The notes beneath the pieces were generated by a model. The model did not search any database. It was given only the letters and a program-made list of their open reading frames with translations, and was not told the DNA's origin. 64,000 bases of DNA from Streptomonospora nanhaiensis (lineage in GTDB: Bacteria; Actinomycetota; Actinomycetes; Streptosporangiales; Streptosporangiaceae), in assembly GCF_026642255.1 (NCBI RefSeq), contig NZ_CP113264.1:5828001-5892000 (forward strand). Reading direction: 5' to 3'. The position numbers were made by a program, and so were the translations under genes. This document shows positions 48,753 through 62,961 of the stretch, piece after piece (the stretch's first letter is position 1; each line of letters starts with the position of its first letter).

Positions 48753-49834
48753 TGGCCACCCCGCCCGCCACCGCACCCGCCCCGGAAGGGACCCTGCGCC
48801 TGCCCGGCGTGCTCAGCACCGAGCAGCTGCACCGCTCCGCCCACTACCTGGCGCGGAGCCAGGAGGAGGACGGCGCGATCCCCTGGTTCCCCGGGGGCCA
48901 CACCGACGTGTGGGACCACGTGGAGTGCGCCATGGCGCTGACCGTCACCGGGCTGAGCGTGCCCGAGCACGGTGAGGCCGCGAGACGCGCCTACCTGTGG
49001 CTGGAGCGGACCCGCCACCCGGAGGGCGGCTGGCCCGCCAAGTTCCGGCAGGGCGTACCGGTCACGGAACTGCGCGAGGCCAACCACGCCGCCTACCCCG
49101 CGGTGGGCCTGTTCCACCACCTGCTCGTCACCGGCGACACCGGGTTCGCCGAACGGACCTGGCCCGTGGTCGAGAGCGGCCTGGAGTTCGTCCTCGGGCT
49201 GCGCGGCGAGCACGGCGAGATCCTGTGGGCGCGCTCGGAGGACGGTTCGCCGGGCGACCACGCCCTGCTGACGGTGTGCGCGAGCGTGCACCACGCCCTC
49301 CGGTGCGGCGTCGCCCTGGGCGCGCGGCTGGGCCGGGACCGGCCCGAGTGGTCGGCCGCGGCCGACCGGCTGGCGACGCTGATCAACGAGCGGGAGGACC
49401 TGTTCTCCGACCGCAGCAGGTTCTCCATGGACTGGTTCTACCCCGTCCTGGGCGGGGCCGTCCGCGGCGCCGCCGCCAAGGAGCGCATCGGGGAGCGCTG
49501 GGACACCTTCGTCATGCCGGGGCTGGGGGTGCGCTGCGTGAGCGACCAGCCGTGGGTGACCGCGGCCGAGTCGTCGGAGCTGGTGCTCACCCTGGCCGCC
49601 GTGGGTGACGTCGAGGGGGGCGTCCGCGTCATGCGGGACGTGCAGCACCTGCGCGACCCCGACGACGGGGTCTACTGGACCGGCTACCAGTTCGCCGAGC
49701 AGGTGCGCTGGCCCGTGGAGCGCAGCACGTGGACGTCGGCCGCCGTGATCCTGGCGGTGGACGCCCTCACCGGGACCACGCCGGGGTCCCGGGTGTTCCT
49801 GCACACCTGGGACGAGGAGCCCGCGGTCCGGTAG
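48752..49834 (+). CDS. Terpene-cyclase/prenyltransferase-like alpha-toroid protein
   Basis: 360 residues with repeated helical units typical of squalene-hopene-cyclase/prenyltransferase or six-hairpin folds: LARSQEEDGAIPWFPGGHTD, YLWLERTRHPEGGWPAKF, GLFHHLLVTGDTGFAERTWP. QW-like edges (DGAIPW, EGGWPA) are present, but the cyclase DxDD motif is not seen, so catalysis is unproven. ATG 48752 shares its A with the methyltransferase stop. Co-expression with glycosyl- and methyltransferase suggests modification of a lipid-linked glycoside; inference only. Confidence 0.78.
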   Translation: MATPPATAPAPEGTLRLPGVLSTEQLHRSAHYLARSQEEDGAIPWFPGGHTDVWDHVECAMALTVTGLSVPEHGEAARRAYLWLERTRHPEGGWPAKFRQGVPVTELREANHAAYPAVGLFHHLLVTGDTGFAERTWPVVESGLEFVLGLRGEHGEILWARSEDGSPGDHALLTVCASVHHALRCGVALGARLGRDRPEWSAAADRLATLINEREDLFSDRSRFSMDWFYPVLGGAVRGAAAKERIGERWDTFVMPGLGVRCVSDQPWVTAAESSELVLTLAAVGDVEGGVRVMRDVQHLRDPDDGVYWTGYQFAEQVRWPVERSTWTSAAVILAVDALTGTTPGSRVFLHTWDEEPAVR

Positions 49835-49885
49835 CGGAACCGCGCCCGGCCCGCGTCCGCGTACGGACGGGGAGGGCGGCACGGG

Positions 49886-49917
49886 ACAGCCCCGGCGGTG
49901 GATACCGCCGGGGCTGT
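49886..49917. terminator. Bidirectional terminator
   Basis: A perfect 14-bp stem: ACAGCCCCGGCGGT (49886-49899), loop GGAT, ACCGCCGGGGCTGT (49904-49917), between the toroid-protein gene and the convergent penicillin-binding-protein gene. Confidence 0.8.
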
Positions 49918-49940
49918 GCCTGTTCCGGGCCTCCGCTCCG

Positions 49941-52900
49941 CTAGGGGATGCCCCACTCCTCCGACCGGCGCGTCTCCTCGCCCCCGCCCGGCGGCGGGAC
50001 CTCGCCCCCGCCGCCCGGGTCCGGCTGCTCCGGGATCCCCGGCTGCTCCGGGTCCGTCGGCACCTCGGGCTGCTCCGGGATCCCCGGCTCCTCCGGGTCC
50101 GTCGGCACCTCGGGGACGGCGGGCTGCTCCGGCTGCTCCTCGCCCTGCGAAGGAGCCTCCGGCTCCTGGGTGGACGGGTCCGGGGCCCAGTACTGCGTGG
50201 ATCCGGAGAAGGCCGGCTCCGGGAACTGGACCACCTCGCGCCCCTCCATCGCCCTGCGCATGTAGTCGCGCCAGATGGGCGCGGCCACACCGCCACCGGA
50301 GATGTCGTACCCGGGGATGCTGAAGCTCTGGTTGTTCTGGTTGTACACGCCCACGGCCGTGGACAGCTGCGACGTGTACCCGACGAACCAGGCCGCGACG
50401 CTGTTGTCGGTGGTACCGGTCTTGCCCGCCGCCGGGTGTGTGTAGAAGTTGGCGGACGAACCCGTGCCCCCCTCGATCACCTGCCGGAGCGCATGGGTGA
50501 CGTCGGCCGCGGTGGACTCCTCCAACGCCCGGGAGCTCTCGACCTCGGGGCGCAGATCCTCGCCCTCGGTGTCGATGATCTCCTTGACCACGTGCGCCTC
50601 GACGTGCTCCCCGCCGTTGGCGAAGGTCGCGTACCCGCTGGCCTGGTCGACCGGGCGGACCGTGGAGACGCCCAGGGCCATGGTGGGCACGAGCTGGTTG
50701 TCGAGGATGCTCCCGTCGGGGAGCCCCGCCGCGTAGGCGGTGTCCCGGACGTTCTCGTAGCCGGTCTCCATCGTCAGCTCGATGTAGCCGAGGTTGTTGG
50801 AGACCCGGGTGGCCTGGACCAGGTCCATGGGGCCGCCCGGCGCGTTGCCGGCGTTCTGGATCGTGGAGCCGGCGATGCTGCGCGGGCCGCTGCCGTTCAC
50901 GATGCTGCGGAGGCTGTACCCCTCCTCCAGCGCGGTGGCCAGCACGTAGGGCTTGAACGCCGATCCGGCCTGCGCCCCGCCCAGGAGCGCGCTGTCGTAC
51001 TGGTTCTCGTAGTAGTCGTGGCCGCCGTAGAAGGCCAGGACCTCGCCCGTGGCCGGGTCGATCGTGGTCAGGCCGACGTTGACGCCCTCGGGCAGGACCT
51101 CCGGGGGGATCGACGCCTCGACCGTCTCGTAGGCGGCGTCCATCAGCTCCTCGTCGAAGGTCGTGACGATGGAGTAGCCCTGGCGGTTGATCTGGTCCTC
51201 GGTGTAGCCGAGTTCGGCCATCTCCCGCATCACGGCCTCGTACATGTACCCCCGGTACCCGCTGAGGTCGGTGCCCTCCAGGGGCTTCTCCGGCTCAGGG
51301 GCGGGGAACTCCATCGCGTCGGCCTCCGCCTGGGTGATGGCCTCCGTGGTGACCAGGCCGTTGACGACGTAGCGCCAGCGCTGCTCCATCTCGGGGGTGG
51401 TCTCCACGTCGGCCTCGCCGAACGGCGTCGGCTGCTGGATCGCCGCGGCCAGGAACGCCGCCTCCTCGGGCGTGAGCTCGTCGACGTCCTTGTGGTAGTA
51501 CGCCTGGGCCGCCGCCTGGATGCCGTACGCGTTGCGTCCGAAGTAGATGGTGTTGAGGTACTGCTCCATCACCCACTCCTTGGACTCGCTCTGGTCGACC
51601 TTGATGGAGATGATGATCTCCTGGATCTTCCGGGAGACCGTCTGCTCCAGTGACACGCCCTCGTAGTAGTTGCGGACCATCTGCTGGGTGATCGTGGAGC
51701 CGCCCTGGACCTGCTGCCCGGTGACGGTGGACCACACGGCCCGCGTCGTCCCCCGGATCGAGACCCCGGGCTCCTCCCAGAAGCCGCGGTCCTCGGCGGA
51801 GATGACGGCCTCCACGATGTGGTCGCCGCCGGCCACCATCTCGTCATAGGTGACGGGTTCGCGGTCGGTGCCCCGGTACGCGAACTCCGTCTCGCCGTCG
51901 GCGAAGTAGAAGGTCGACCCCTGTTCGAGCGCGTCGGCCTTGGCCGCGTCGGGCACCTCCACCGTGGTGTAGAAGAACGCGAACACGGCGGCGCCGAGGA
52001 CCACGAACAGGCCCGTGACGATGAGGAAGACCCGGAGGATCCGCCACCACAGGGGCTTCTTGGCCTTCTTGGCCTTGGCCGCCTTCGGGTCTCCCGGACC
52101 CTTGGGGCCGCCAGGTCCCGTACCGCCGGGCCCAGCGGGGCCCTTGGGGCCCCCGGGACCGTTGGAACCGCCCTTGCCGCCCGAACCGTGCGCGGCCGAG
52201 GCCCCGGTGGGTTCCTGGCTGCCGGACCGTCCCCCGGGCGTCTCGCCCGGGGCGCCGGCGGCGGTTCCGGCGGCACCCGCGGCGCCGAGTGCGCCGACGC
52301 CCGCCGAAGCGGAGGACCCGCGCGTGCCCTGGTCCCCCTCACCCGCACCGGACTCGTCGGTCACGTAGTCCGAGAGGCGGCGCGGCGCGGGCCAGAGCGC
52401 GGCGGTCTCGGCGGCGGAGGACTCGTCGATCCTCTCCGCCTCGGCCTTGTCCGGAGCGACGGCTCCGGGCGCCGGGAGCTCGTCCCCGTACAGGGGCGCC
52501 GACTCCGCGGCGGACACGCGGTCCGCGGGCCACGAAGCGCGGGGGCCGGGGTCCCCGGCGACGACCACGGCGTCGGCGGACTCCCCGCCGTCGGCCCCGG
52601 CCGCACTGTCGGTCGCGCCGTCGGCCGCGTCCTGCGGCACGGGGAAGGCCTCGGTCCTCGGGGTGGGACCCTCCTCCGCGTCTTCCTGGGCGGCCTCGGA
52701 GGACACGGTGCGAACGTCCCGGGAAGTGGGGGCCTCCCCGGCGTCGACCGCGTCATCCGTCTCCGGCGCGTCCTCGCCCGAGGCGTCGACCGCGTGCGCG
52801 GTACCCTCGCCCGGGGACGACGGGCTCCGGTCGGAGCCGTCTTCGCCTGTCCCGGCGGACGAGGACCCCTCCATCAGGTCGGGATCGTCGTAACCCTGCT

Positions 52901-53210
52901 CGGCGAGGGTCTGCGCGACCCGCTCCCGGAAGAACGTGCCGCTGGTCTTGAAGGTGATCGGGCTGATGAACTCCGGCTCCGGCTGCTCGCCCGTTCCGCT
53001 CTGCGCCTCGTCGGCGTCGTCGGGGGACTCGGTCTCGCCACCCCGTGCGGCGGGCGCGCCACTCTCAGAAATGTTCTTGCTGGACAGCTCTTCGGCAGAG
53101 GTGTCTTTTACTTCCGGCGTGTGCTTCTCGGGACGCTGTCCATCCGCCCCGCCTTCGCCGTGTGTGCTCTCGCTCAGCTCCCCGCCCCCATGGCAAATCA
53201 CGTCCGGCAC
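49941..53210 (-). CDS. Class A penicillin-binding protein with long acidic N-terminal region
   Basis: 1089 residues. About the first 385 are acidic, Ala/Gly/Pro-rich and probably disordered in the cytoplasm. A helix (ILRVFLIVTGLFVVLGAAVF) follows near residue 390, then the GT51 transglycosylase (catalytic Glu in SAEDRGFWEEPG, near 470; GGSTITQQMVRNYYEG) and the transpeptidase (SAFKPY near 749, SNN, KTGTTDN near 929). The C-terminus has two Pro-rich repeats, PEVPTDPEEPGIPEQP and a near copy. GTG 53210 has AAGGACG upstream. It builds cell-wall glycan and crosslinks. The long head is roughly three to four times longer than usual. Confidence 0.93.
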   Translation of the reverse strand: MPDVICHGGGELSESTHGEGGADGQRPEKHTPEVKDTSAEELSSKNISESGAPAARGGETESPDDADEAQSGTGEQPEPEFISPITFKTSGTFFRERVAQTLAEQGYDDPDLMEGSSSAGTGEDGSDRSPSSPGEGTAHAVDASGEDAPETDDAVDAGEAPTSRDVRTVSSEAAQEDAEEGPTPRTEAFPVPQDAADGATDSAAGADGGESADAVVVAGDPGPRASWPADRVSAAESAPLYGDELPAPGAVAPDKAEAERIDESSAAETAALWPAPRRLSDYVTDESGAGEGDQGTRGSSASAGVGALGAAGAAGTAAGAPGETPGGRSGSQEPTGASAAHGSGGKGGSNGPGGPKGPAGPGGTGPGGPKGPGDPKAAKAKKAKKPLWWRILRVFLIVTGLFVVLGAAVFAFFYTTVEVPDAAKADALEQGSTFYFADGETEFAYRGTDREPVTYDEMVAGGDHIVEAVISAEDRGFWEEPGVSIRGTTRAVWSTVTGQQVQGGSTITQQMVRNYYEGVSLEQTVSRKIQEIIISIKVDQSESKEWVMEQYLNTIYFGRNAYGIQAAAQAYYHKDVDELTPEEAAFLAAAIQQPTPFGEADVETTPEMEQRWRYVVNGLVTTEAITQAEADAMEFPAPEPEKPLEGTDLSGYRGYMYEAVMREMAELGYTEDQINRQGYSIVTTFDEELMDAAYETVEASIPPEVLPEGVNVGLTTIDPATGEVLAFYGGHDYYENQYDSALLGGAQAGSAFKPYVLATALEEGYSLRSIVNGSGPRSIAGSTIQNAGNAPGGPMDLVQATRVSNNLGYIELTMETGYENVRDTAYAAGLPDGSILDNQLVPTMALGVSTVRPVDQASGYATFANGGEHVEAHVVKEIIDTEGEDLRPEVESSRALEESTAADVTHALRQVIEGGTGSSANFYTHPAAGKTGTTDNSVAAWFVGYTSQLSTAVGVYNQNNQSFSIPGYDISGGGVAAPIWRDYMRRAMEGREVVQFPEPAFSGSTQYWAPDPSTQEPEAPSQGEEQPEQPAVPEVPTDPEEPGIPEQPEVPTDPEQPGIPEQPDPGGGGEVPPPGGGEETRRSEEWGIP

Positions 53211-53533
53211 CGTGCCGTCCTTGTGTTTGACGCGCGAGTGCCCCTGATCGTTCAGTTCGAGTCAGGACTGAAGCGGTAATGAGGGGAATAACGCCACCAT
53301 CGCTCCGCCCTCCACGCAACGATACCCGCCCGTAACCAGGTCGAGGTCGAATCCGTTACGGCGCTGTCACTTCTTACCGAGGGCTTACCCTCGCCAAGCG
53401 TGTTTCGGGTCAGTTGTTGAATGCCTCACTTTCTCATGTCCGCGACAGTTCCGCGCACTCCGGGAACCACGCCACCTCCGCGGCGCGGGCGGTGTCCCCG
53501 GAGCACACCCCCGTACGGGGCACGGGAGAGCGG
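53211..53533. other. Non-coding region upstream of the PBP gene
   Basis: 323 bases, no gene supported. CCGTAAC (53330-53336) and GTTACGG (53355-53361) form an inverted repeat with an 18-base spacer that could be a regulatory site for the PBP gene. The promoter was not placed. Confidence 0.4.
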
Positions 53534-54166
53534 TCAGGCGACGCGTTCGAGGACGCGCATCGACCCGAGGGCGCGCACCTCCTCGAACGTTCCGGACTCC
53601 AGCGCCCTGAGGTAGATGTTGTGCGGCGGACGTCCGCCGTCCGCGGGGTCGGGGAACACGTCGTGGATGACGAGGGCCCCGCCCACGGCGACGTGGGGGC
53701 TCCAGCCGGCGTAGTCGTTCTGCGCGGCCTCCTCGCTGTGCCCGCCGTCGATGAAGACCATCCCGAGCGGGGTCCCCCACACGGCGGCGACCTCGGAGGA
53801 CCGGCCGACGACCGCGATGACCTCGTCGTCCAGGCCGGCGCGGGTGATCGTGCGGCGGAAGTGCGGAAGGGTGTCGAACCTGCCGGTCTGCGCGTCCACG
53901 AGCGAGGCGTCGTGGTACTCCCAGCCCTCCTGGTGCTCCTCCGAGCCCCTGTGGTGGTCCACCGTCAGGACCTTCGTGCCCGTGGCACGTGCGGCCGCTC
54001 CGAGGAAGATCGTGGACTTGCCGCAGTACGTGCCGATCTCCACGACGGGGCCGACGGCGGAGTACCGGACCGCCGTCTCGAAGAGGAGCGTGCCCTCGTC
54101 GGTGGGCATGAAGCCCTTGGCTTCCTCTGCGGCGGCCAGGAGGTCCGCGGGGATCGTCTTCGTCAT
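53534..54166 (-). CDS. Class I SAM-dependent methyltransferase (MT-24-like)
   Basis: 210 residues. Motif I is VVEIGTYCGKSTIFLGAAAR (about residues 41-60), followed by VLTVDHHRGSEEH and MVFIDGGHSEEAAQNDY, then HVAVGGALVIHDVFPDP, the pattern of O-methyltransferase/CmcI-like or MT-24 enzymes with acidic metal-binding residues. ATG 54166. It lies alone between the PBP gene and the rRNA terminator. Substrate unknown. Confidence 0.85.
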   Translation of the reverse strand: MTKTIPADLLAAAEEAKGFMPTDEGTLLFETAVRYSAVGPVVEIGTYCGKSTIFLGAAARATGTKVLTVDHHRGSEEHQEGWEYHDASLVDAQTGRFDTLPHFRRTITRAGLDDEVIAVVGRSSEVAAVWGTPLGMVFIDGGHSEEAAQNDYAGWSPHVAVGGALVIHDVFPDPADGGRPPHNIYLRALESGTFEEVRALGSMRVLERVA

Positions 54167-54319
54167 ACGTGAATTCTCCCACCGACCGAAACGAGCACCG
54201 TCCCCCTACCGGCCAGAAACACAGAAGAACACAGAGACCCGCCCTTCTCCGACGACTGCGGGTTCCGGAAACACCGGGTTCTAGAAACACTCTTTTCACA
54301 AACGCACAAGCATGCGCGC

Positions 54320-54356
54320 AAAAAAGGAGGGGGCCGCCCACAAGGCAACCCCCTCC
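54320..54356 (-). terminator. Terminator of the rRNA operon
   Basis: On the minus strand GGAGGGGG (54356-54349), loop, CCCCCTCC (54333-54326), then six T (54325-54320). One of the few true intrinsic terminators in the window. Confidence 0.85.
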
Positions 54357-54367
54357 CCTACAAAAAA

Positions 54368-54485
54368 CCGTGGCAGCGACCTACTCTCCCACCCCACCAC
54401 AGGGCAGTACCATCAGCGCAAGGAGACTTAACGACCGGGTTCGGAAAGAGACCGGGTGTGACCCTCCAGCAATAACCACCACGGA
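54368..54485 (-). rRNA. rrf: 5S ribosomal RNA
   Basis: About 118 nt. The 5' end reads TCCGTGGTGGTTATTGC on the minus strand and the 3' end pairs with it (GGTCGCTGCCACGG). The loop segment GAACCCGGTCGTTAAG is the 5S signature. Ends are approximate to a few bases. Confidence 0.93.
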
Positions 54486-54592
54486 AACCAACAACCCACC
54501 AGACCCACACCCCACACCACAACCCAGTGCAAGGGGATCACAGCGAGCCGAAACTCCGTGAAAAGTGTGCGCGAACATCCAATTATCTGCAG

Positions 54593-59559
<4,967 letters not shown>

Positions 59560-59833
59560 GTCATACCATCCGTCCCGGCGACCGTGAGGTCGGCCTGGGG
59601 CGGATAAACCTAGAAGTAATCCTGACCAACCAGGTTGCCCTGGTTAATCAAAGGAACCCTTCACACCGAACCACTGTTCGGGTGACGGGGCCAAAACAAA
59701 CATGGCTTAAAGAAAATCAAACACGCGCTGTTGAGTTCTCAAGAAACAACCGCCCTTCCCGTACAAGCGCCAGCCGTTCCGGCCGTCTGCTCTTCCGTGG
59801 AAGGCGTCTGCGTTTCCGCTTTGTTGTGTCTTT

Positions 59834-59862
59834 ACTTTATCAGGTGTTCCGCGCCTCGCCAA
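59834..59862 (-). promoter_or_regulatory. rRNA promoter, proximal
   Basis: On the minus strand TTGGCG (59862-59857), 17-base spacer, TAAAGT (59839-59834), about 275 bases before 16S. Between it and rrs lies CTTGAGAACTCAACAGCG (59745-59728 area), a conserved actinomycete rRNA leader sequence. Confidence 0.6.
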
Positions 59863-60082
59863 ATCGGCGGTTTTTCGCATTTGCGCTTCCGAACCCTGAG
59901 GTTTTTCTGCGCACCTGATCGGGATAAAGAACCCGGTTTTCCCTCTTTCGAGGCAACTCCCTGAGCCTACACGCTCCGAGCACATGCTCGGACCAAGGCA
60001 CTCAGGAGGAGGATTGTCAGATCGCGGCCCGGTTCCGAGTGATCCGAAGAAGGATCCTCGCCGTCCCGCAGCGACTCGATCG

Positions 60083-60111
60083 AGTGTAGGCAACTACCCC
60101 GGCGGCGTCAA
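60083..60111 (-). promoter_or_regulatory. rRNA promoter, distal
   Basis: On the minus strand TTGACG (60111-60106), 17-base spacer, TACACT (60088-60083), the best sigma-70/HrdB-like pair in the region. The rest of 59560-60427 contains leader and GC-rich sequence but no gene. Confidence 0.65.
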
Positions 60112-60427
60112 ACCGGCCCGCGTCCGGGGGGAACCCGATGTCCACGAGCGTTCCGCGTCGGCCGGCCCCCTCGGGCCCGCCCGCTGGTCCGCGCCTGCCG
60201 GACCACCCGATCCTCGCGATCGTGTGTCTGTCACGGCTTGCTTGTCAGGCAAGGACTGTCCTGCCCCTGCACACCCGCGGCCAAACACAGGGGGCCGAGT
60301 TTTTTCTGCGGCGGAGCCCGCACCTGCGCGCGGCCCCGGCAGCGGCCCCGCGGCCCCGGAACGACGGAGGCGGCGCACGGGCCGCAAGCCCGGGCGCCGC
60401 CCCTCGTCAGCACGGGACCGGCGGGGA

Positions 60428-61033
60428 TCAGACCATGTCCGCCAGGTCCTTGGCCAGCTGCCGGAAGGCGATCCCCCGGTGGCTGATCGCGTTCTTCTCC
60501 TCCGGGGTGAGCTCCGCCGTGGTGCGCGTCTCCCCCTCGGGGATGAAGACCGGGTCGTACCCGAAGCCGTGCTCCCCCCGGCGCTCGCGCGCCAGCCTGC
60601 CGCGGAGCACCCCCTCGGCGACCACCTCGGTCCCGTCGGGCATCACCAGCACGGCCGCGCACACGAACTCACCGCCGCGGCGCTCCGCCGGGGTGTCCGC
60701 CAGCTGGTCGAGGACGAGGTCGAGGTTGGCCCGGTCCTGGTCCCCCTCGCCGAAGCGGCCCGCCCAGCGGGCGGAGAGCACCCCGGGCATCCCCCTCAGC
60801 TCGTCGACGGCCAGTCCGGAGTCGTCGGCGACGGCGGGGAGCCCCGTGTGCGCGGCGATCGCGCGCGCCTTCAGCAGTGCGTTCCCGATGAACGAGGGCT
60901 CCGTCTCGGGCACCTCGGGCGCGTCCGGGAAGGCGTCGAGCGACAGCACCTCCGCGTCCAGGCCGGCCTCGGCCAGGATCGCGCGCATCTCCGGAACCTT
61001 CTTGGCGTTGCGTGTGGCCAGTACGAGCTTCAC
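60428..61033 (-). CDS. rdgB: XTP/dITP pyrophosphatase (RdgB/HAM1)
   Basis: 201 residues. Hydrolyses ITP, dITP and XTP to monophosphates, keeping them out of nucleic acids. Landmarks: LVLATRNAKKVPEMRAIL at the start, ETEPSFIGNALLKARAIA, VADDSGLAVDELRGMPG and GFGYDPVFIPEGE, then AISHRGIAF. GTG 61033 follows GGAGGAGGGGG. Follows rph on the same strand; an rph-rdgB pair is common in actinobacteria. Confidence 0.95.
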   Translation of the reverse strand: MKLVLATRNAKKVPEMRAILAEAGLDAEVLSLDAFPDAPEVPETEPSFIGNALLKARAIAAHTGLPAVADDSGLAVDELRGMPGVLSARWAGRFGEGDQDRANLDLVLDQLADTPAERRGGEFVCAAVLVMPDGTEVVAEGVLRGRLARERRGEHGFGYDPVFIPEGETRTTAELTPEEKNAISHRGIAFRQLAKDLADMV

Positions 61034-61089
61034 GGTTCCCCCTCCTCCGGGGACACCGCCGATACGGGTGCCGACGCTGTTCATCGGTG

Positions 61090-61809
61090 TCACTCGGCCA
61101 GTGCCTTCTTCTGGATCGCGGTCAGTTCCTCGCAGCCGGCGGCGGCGAGGTCGAGCAGCTGGTTGAGGAGGTCCCGGTCGAACGGCTCCCCCTCGGCGGT
61201 CCCCTGCACCTCGACGAACCTGCCGTCCCCGGTGAGGACGACGTTCATGTCGGTCTGGGCGACCGAGTCCTCCAGGTAGTTCAGGTCCAGCCTGGGCTGG
61301 CCCTGGACCACGCCGACGCTGACGGCCGACAGGGAGCCGGTCAGCGGGTTGTTCTTGAGCTTGCGGCGCTTGCGCAGGTACTTCATGGCGTCGGCCAGCG
61401 CCACGTACGCGCCGGTGATGGCGGCGGTGCGGGTCCCCCCGTCCGCCTGGAGGACGTCGCAGTCCAGGGTGATGGTGTGCTCGCCCATCGCCTTGAAGTC
61501 CACGACGGCGCGCAGGGAGCGGCCGATCAGGCGGGAGATCTCGTGGGTGCGGCCGCCGATCTTCCCGCGGACCGACTCCCGCGCCCCGCGGGTGTCGGTG
61601 GCGCGGGGCAGCATCGCGTACTCGGCGGTGACCCACCCCTCGCCGGTGCCCCGGCGCCAGCGGGGGACCCCGTCCTCGACTGTGGCGGCGCACAGTACGC
61701 GGGTGTCCCCGAACTCGATGAGTACGGAGCCCTCCGCCTGGCGCAGCCAGTTGCGGGTGATCGTCACGGGGCGGAGTTGGGTCGGAACGCGTCCGTCAGG
61801 TCGGGCCAT
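61090..61809 (-). CDS. rph: Ribonuclease PH
   Basis: 239 residues. Phosphorolytic 3'-to-5' exoribonuclease that trims tRNA 3' ends. Landmarks: VTITRNWLRQAEGSVLIEFG, GEGWVTAEYAMLPRATDTR, GRSLRAVVDFKAMGEHT and TLDCDVLQADGGTRTAAITG. ATG 61809. The gene ends 56 bases before rdgB; upstream is the Rv1339-like hydrolase. Confidence 0.96.
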   Translation of the reverse strand: MARPDGRVPTQLRPVTITRNWLRQAEGSVLIEFGDTRVLCAATVEDGVPRWRRGTGEGWVTAEYAMLPRATDTRGARESVRGKIGGRTHEISRLIGRSLRAVVDFKAMGEHTITLDCDVLQADGGTRTAAITGAYVALADAMKYLRKRRKLKNNPLTGSLSAVSVGVVQGQPRLDLNYLEDSVAQTDMNVVLTGDGRFVEVQGTAEGEPFDRDLLNQLLDLAAAGCEELTAIQKKALAE

Positions 61810-61898
61810 GCCAAGAGCGTATATCCGAGGAGGGTCCGGCGGTGCTGGTGGGCACGAATGCCCCTCCTGTGCGACGCCCGCCGCGTTCCGCCGGCCGG

Positions 61899-62651
61899 TC
61901 AGCCGCCGATCGCGTGCACCTGGCCGCTGCGGGCCAGGCCGATCGGCCCCGCGAAGGTGGAGCTGGCCTCGGCGAGGGTGACCTCGTCGTCGTTCCACGG
62001 CACGAGGTGGGTGAGGAGCAGTTCGCGGGCCCTCGCGCGGTTGGCGTGGTCGCCCGCCTCGCTGCCCGTCAGGTGCATGTCCTTGGGGTGTTCCAGGTGG
62101 TCCTGGAAGGCCGCTTCACACAGGAACAGGTCGGTGTCGGTCGCGAGTTCGACCAGGGAGTCGCAGACGCCGGTGTCCCCCGAGTAGGCCATGGACGCGC
62201 CGCCGTGCTCCAGGCGGATGCCGAAGGCCTCCACCGGGTGGTTGACGTAGTCGACCCGGGCGGTGAAGGGGCCGATCTCCAGGGCGCCGGGGACGAGCTC
62301 GTGGAAGTCGAAGACCTCGGTCATGCCCGGGTCCGGTTCGAGCCCGTACGCCTCCGCGACGCGGTCGGCCACGCCCCTGGGCCCGTAGACCGGGATGCGG
62401 GGCTTGGCGCCCTCGGGGTGGAACATCCTCGCCACCCAGTAGGAGCACAGGTCGAAGCAGTGGTCGGCGTGCAGATGGCTCAGGTAGACGGCGTCGACGG
62501 AGTAGATGTCGATGTACCGCTGGAGTGCTCCGAGCGCGCCGTTGCCCATGTCGAGCAGGAGGCGGTAGCCGTCCGCCTCCAGCATGTAACAGGAGGCCGG
62601 GCTGTCCGGCCCGGGGAAGCTCCCCGAGGACCCGATAATCGTGAGTCGCAC
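61899..62651 (-). CDS. MBL-fold hydrolase, Rv1339-like (atypical cAMP phosphodiesterase candidate)
   Basis: 250 residues. Zinc motif YLSHLHADHCFDLCSYW (H-x-H-x-D-H), then AYSGDTGVCDSL and LLTHLVPWND, RNase Z/Pde-like. In Mycobacterium tuberculosis the gene next to rphA and rdgB and downstream of cysM is Rv1339, described as an atypical class II cAMP phosphodiesterase. Order and length agree here. GTG 62651 follows AGAAGGCG. Function as cAMP phosphodiesterase is inference from this synteny; RNase Z activity is the alternative. Confidence 0.85.
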   Translation of the reverse strand: MRLTIIGSSGSFPGPDSPASCYMLEADGYRLLLDMGNGALGALQRYIDIYSVDAVYLSHLHADHCFDLCSYWVARMFHPEGAKPRIPVYGPRGVADRVAEAYGLEPDPGMTEVFDFHELVPGALEIGPFTARVDYVNHPVEAFGIRLEHGGASMAYSGDTGVCDSLVELATDTDLFLCEAAFQDHLEHPKDMHLTGSEAGDHANRARARELLLTHLVPWNDDEVTLAEASSTFAGPIGLARSGQVHAIGG

Positions 62652-62819
62652 GTCGTCGTCGCCTTCTCGATGGGCCGCGCGGCGTCCTTGGCACCCCAGG
62701 CGTGTGGTGAGGAGTGCGGATGGCGGCTGGTTCTGCGGATGTCCCGTTGTTACGGGTCTACCCCAATGCCCGCCCGGGTGGTACAAAATGTGGCCCGCGT
62801 CTCACGCGACCTCGGTCAC

Positions 62820-62836
62820 GTGTGAATTTTTCACAC
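62820..62836. other. Small inverted repeat in cysM/Rv1339-like gap
   Basis: GTGTGAA (62820-62826), TTT, TTCACAC (62830-62836). It resembles a Crp site but with a five-base core spacing (GTGA-N5-TCAC), so a stem-loop is equally likely. No gene is seen in 62652-62961. Confidence 0.35.
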
Positions 62837-62898
62837 ACTTTGACGCTTTCTGTCTTGTTTGTTCAGGGCGTGTTTCGGGCGTGTTCAGAACAGCAAGA

Positions 62899-62927
62899 GG
62901 GCCGGCACCCATCGCGGGTGCCGGCCC
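62899..62927 (-). terminator. Terminator of cysM
   Basis: GGGCCGGCACCC (62899-62910) pairs with GGGTGCCGGCCC (62916-62927), 12 bp. On the minus strand it is followed by TCTTGCTGTTCTG. Confidence 0.75.
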
Positions 62928-62961
62928 CCACCGCCTTCCGGCCCGGGAGGCGTCGGACGGC

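Noticed and set aside
62820..62836. A Crp site near the Rv1339-like gene
   Set aside because: The core spacing is five bases, not six, and it lies 170 bases from the gene; kept only as an inverted repeat.
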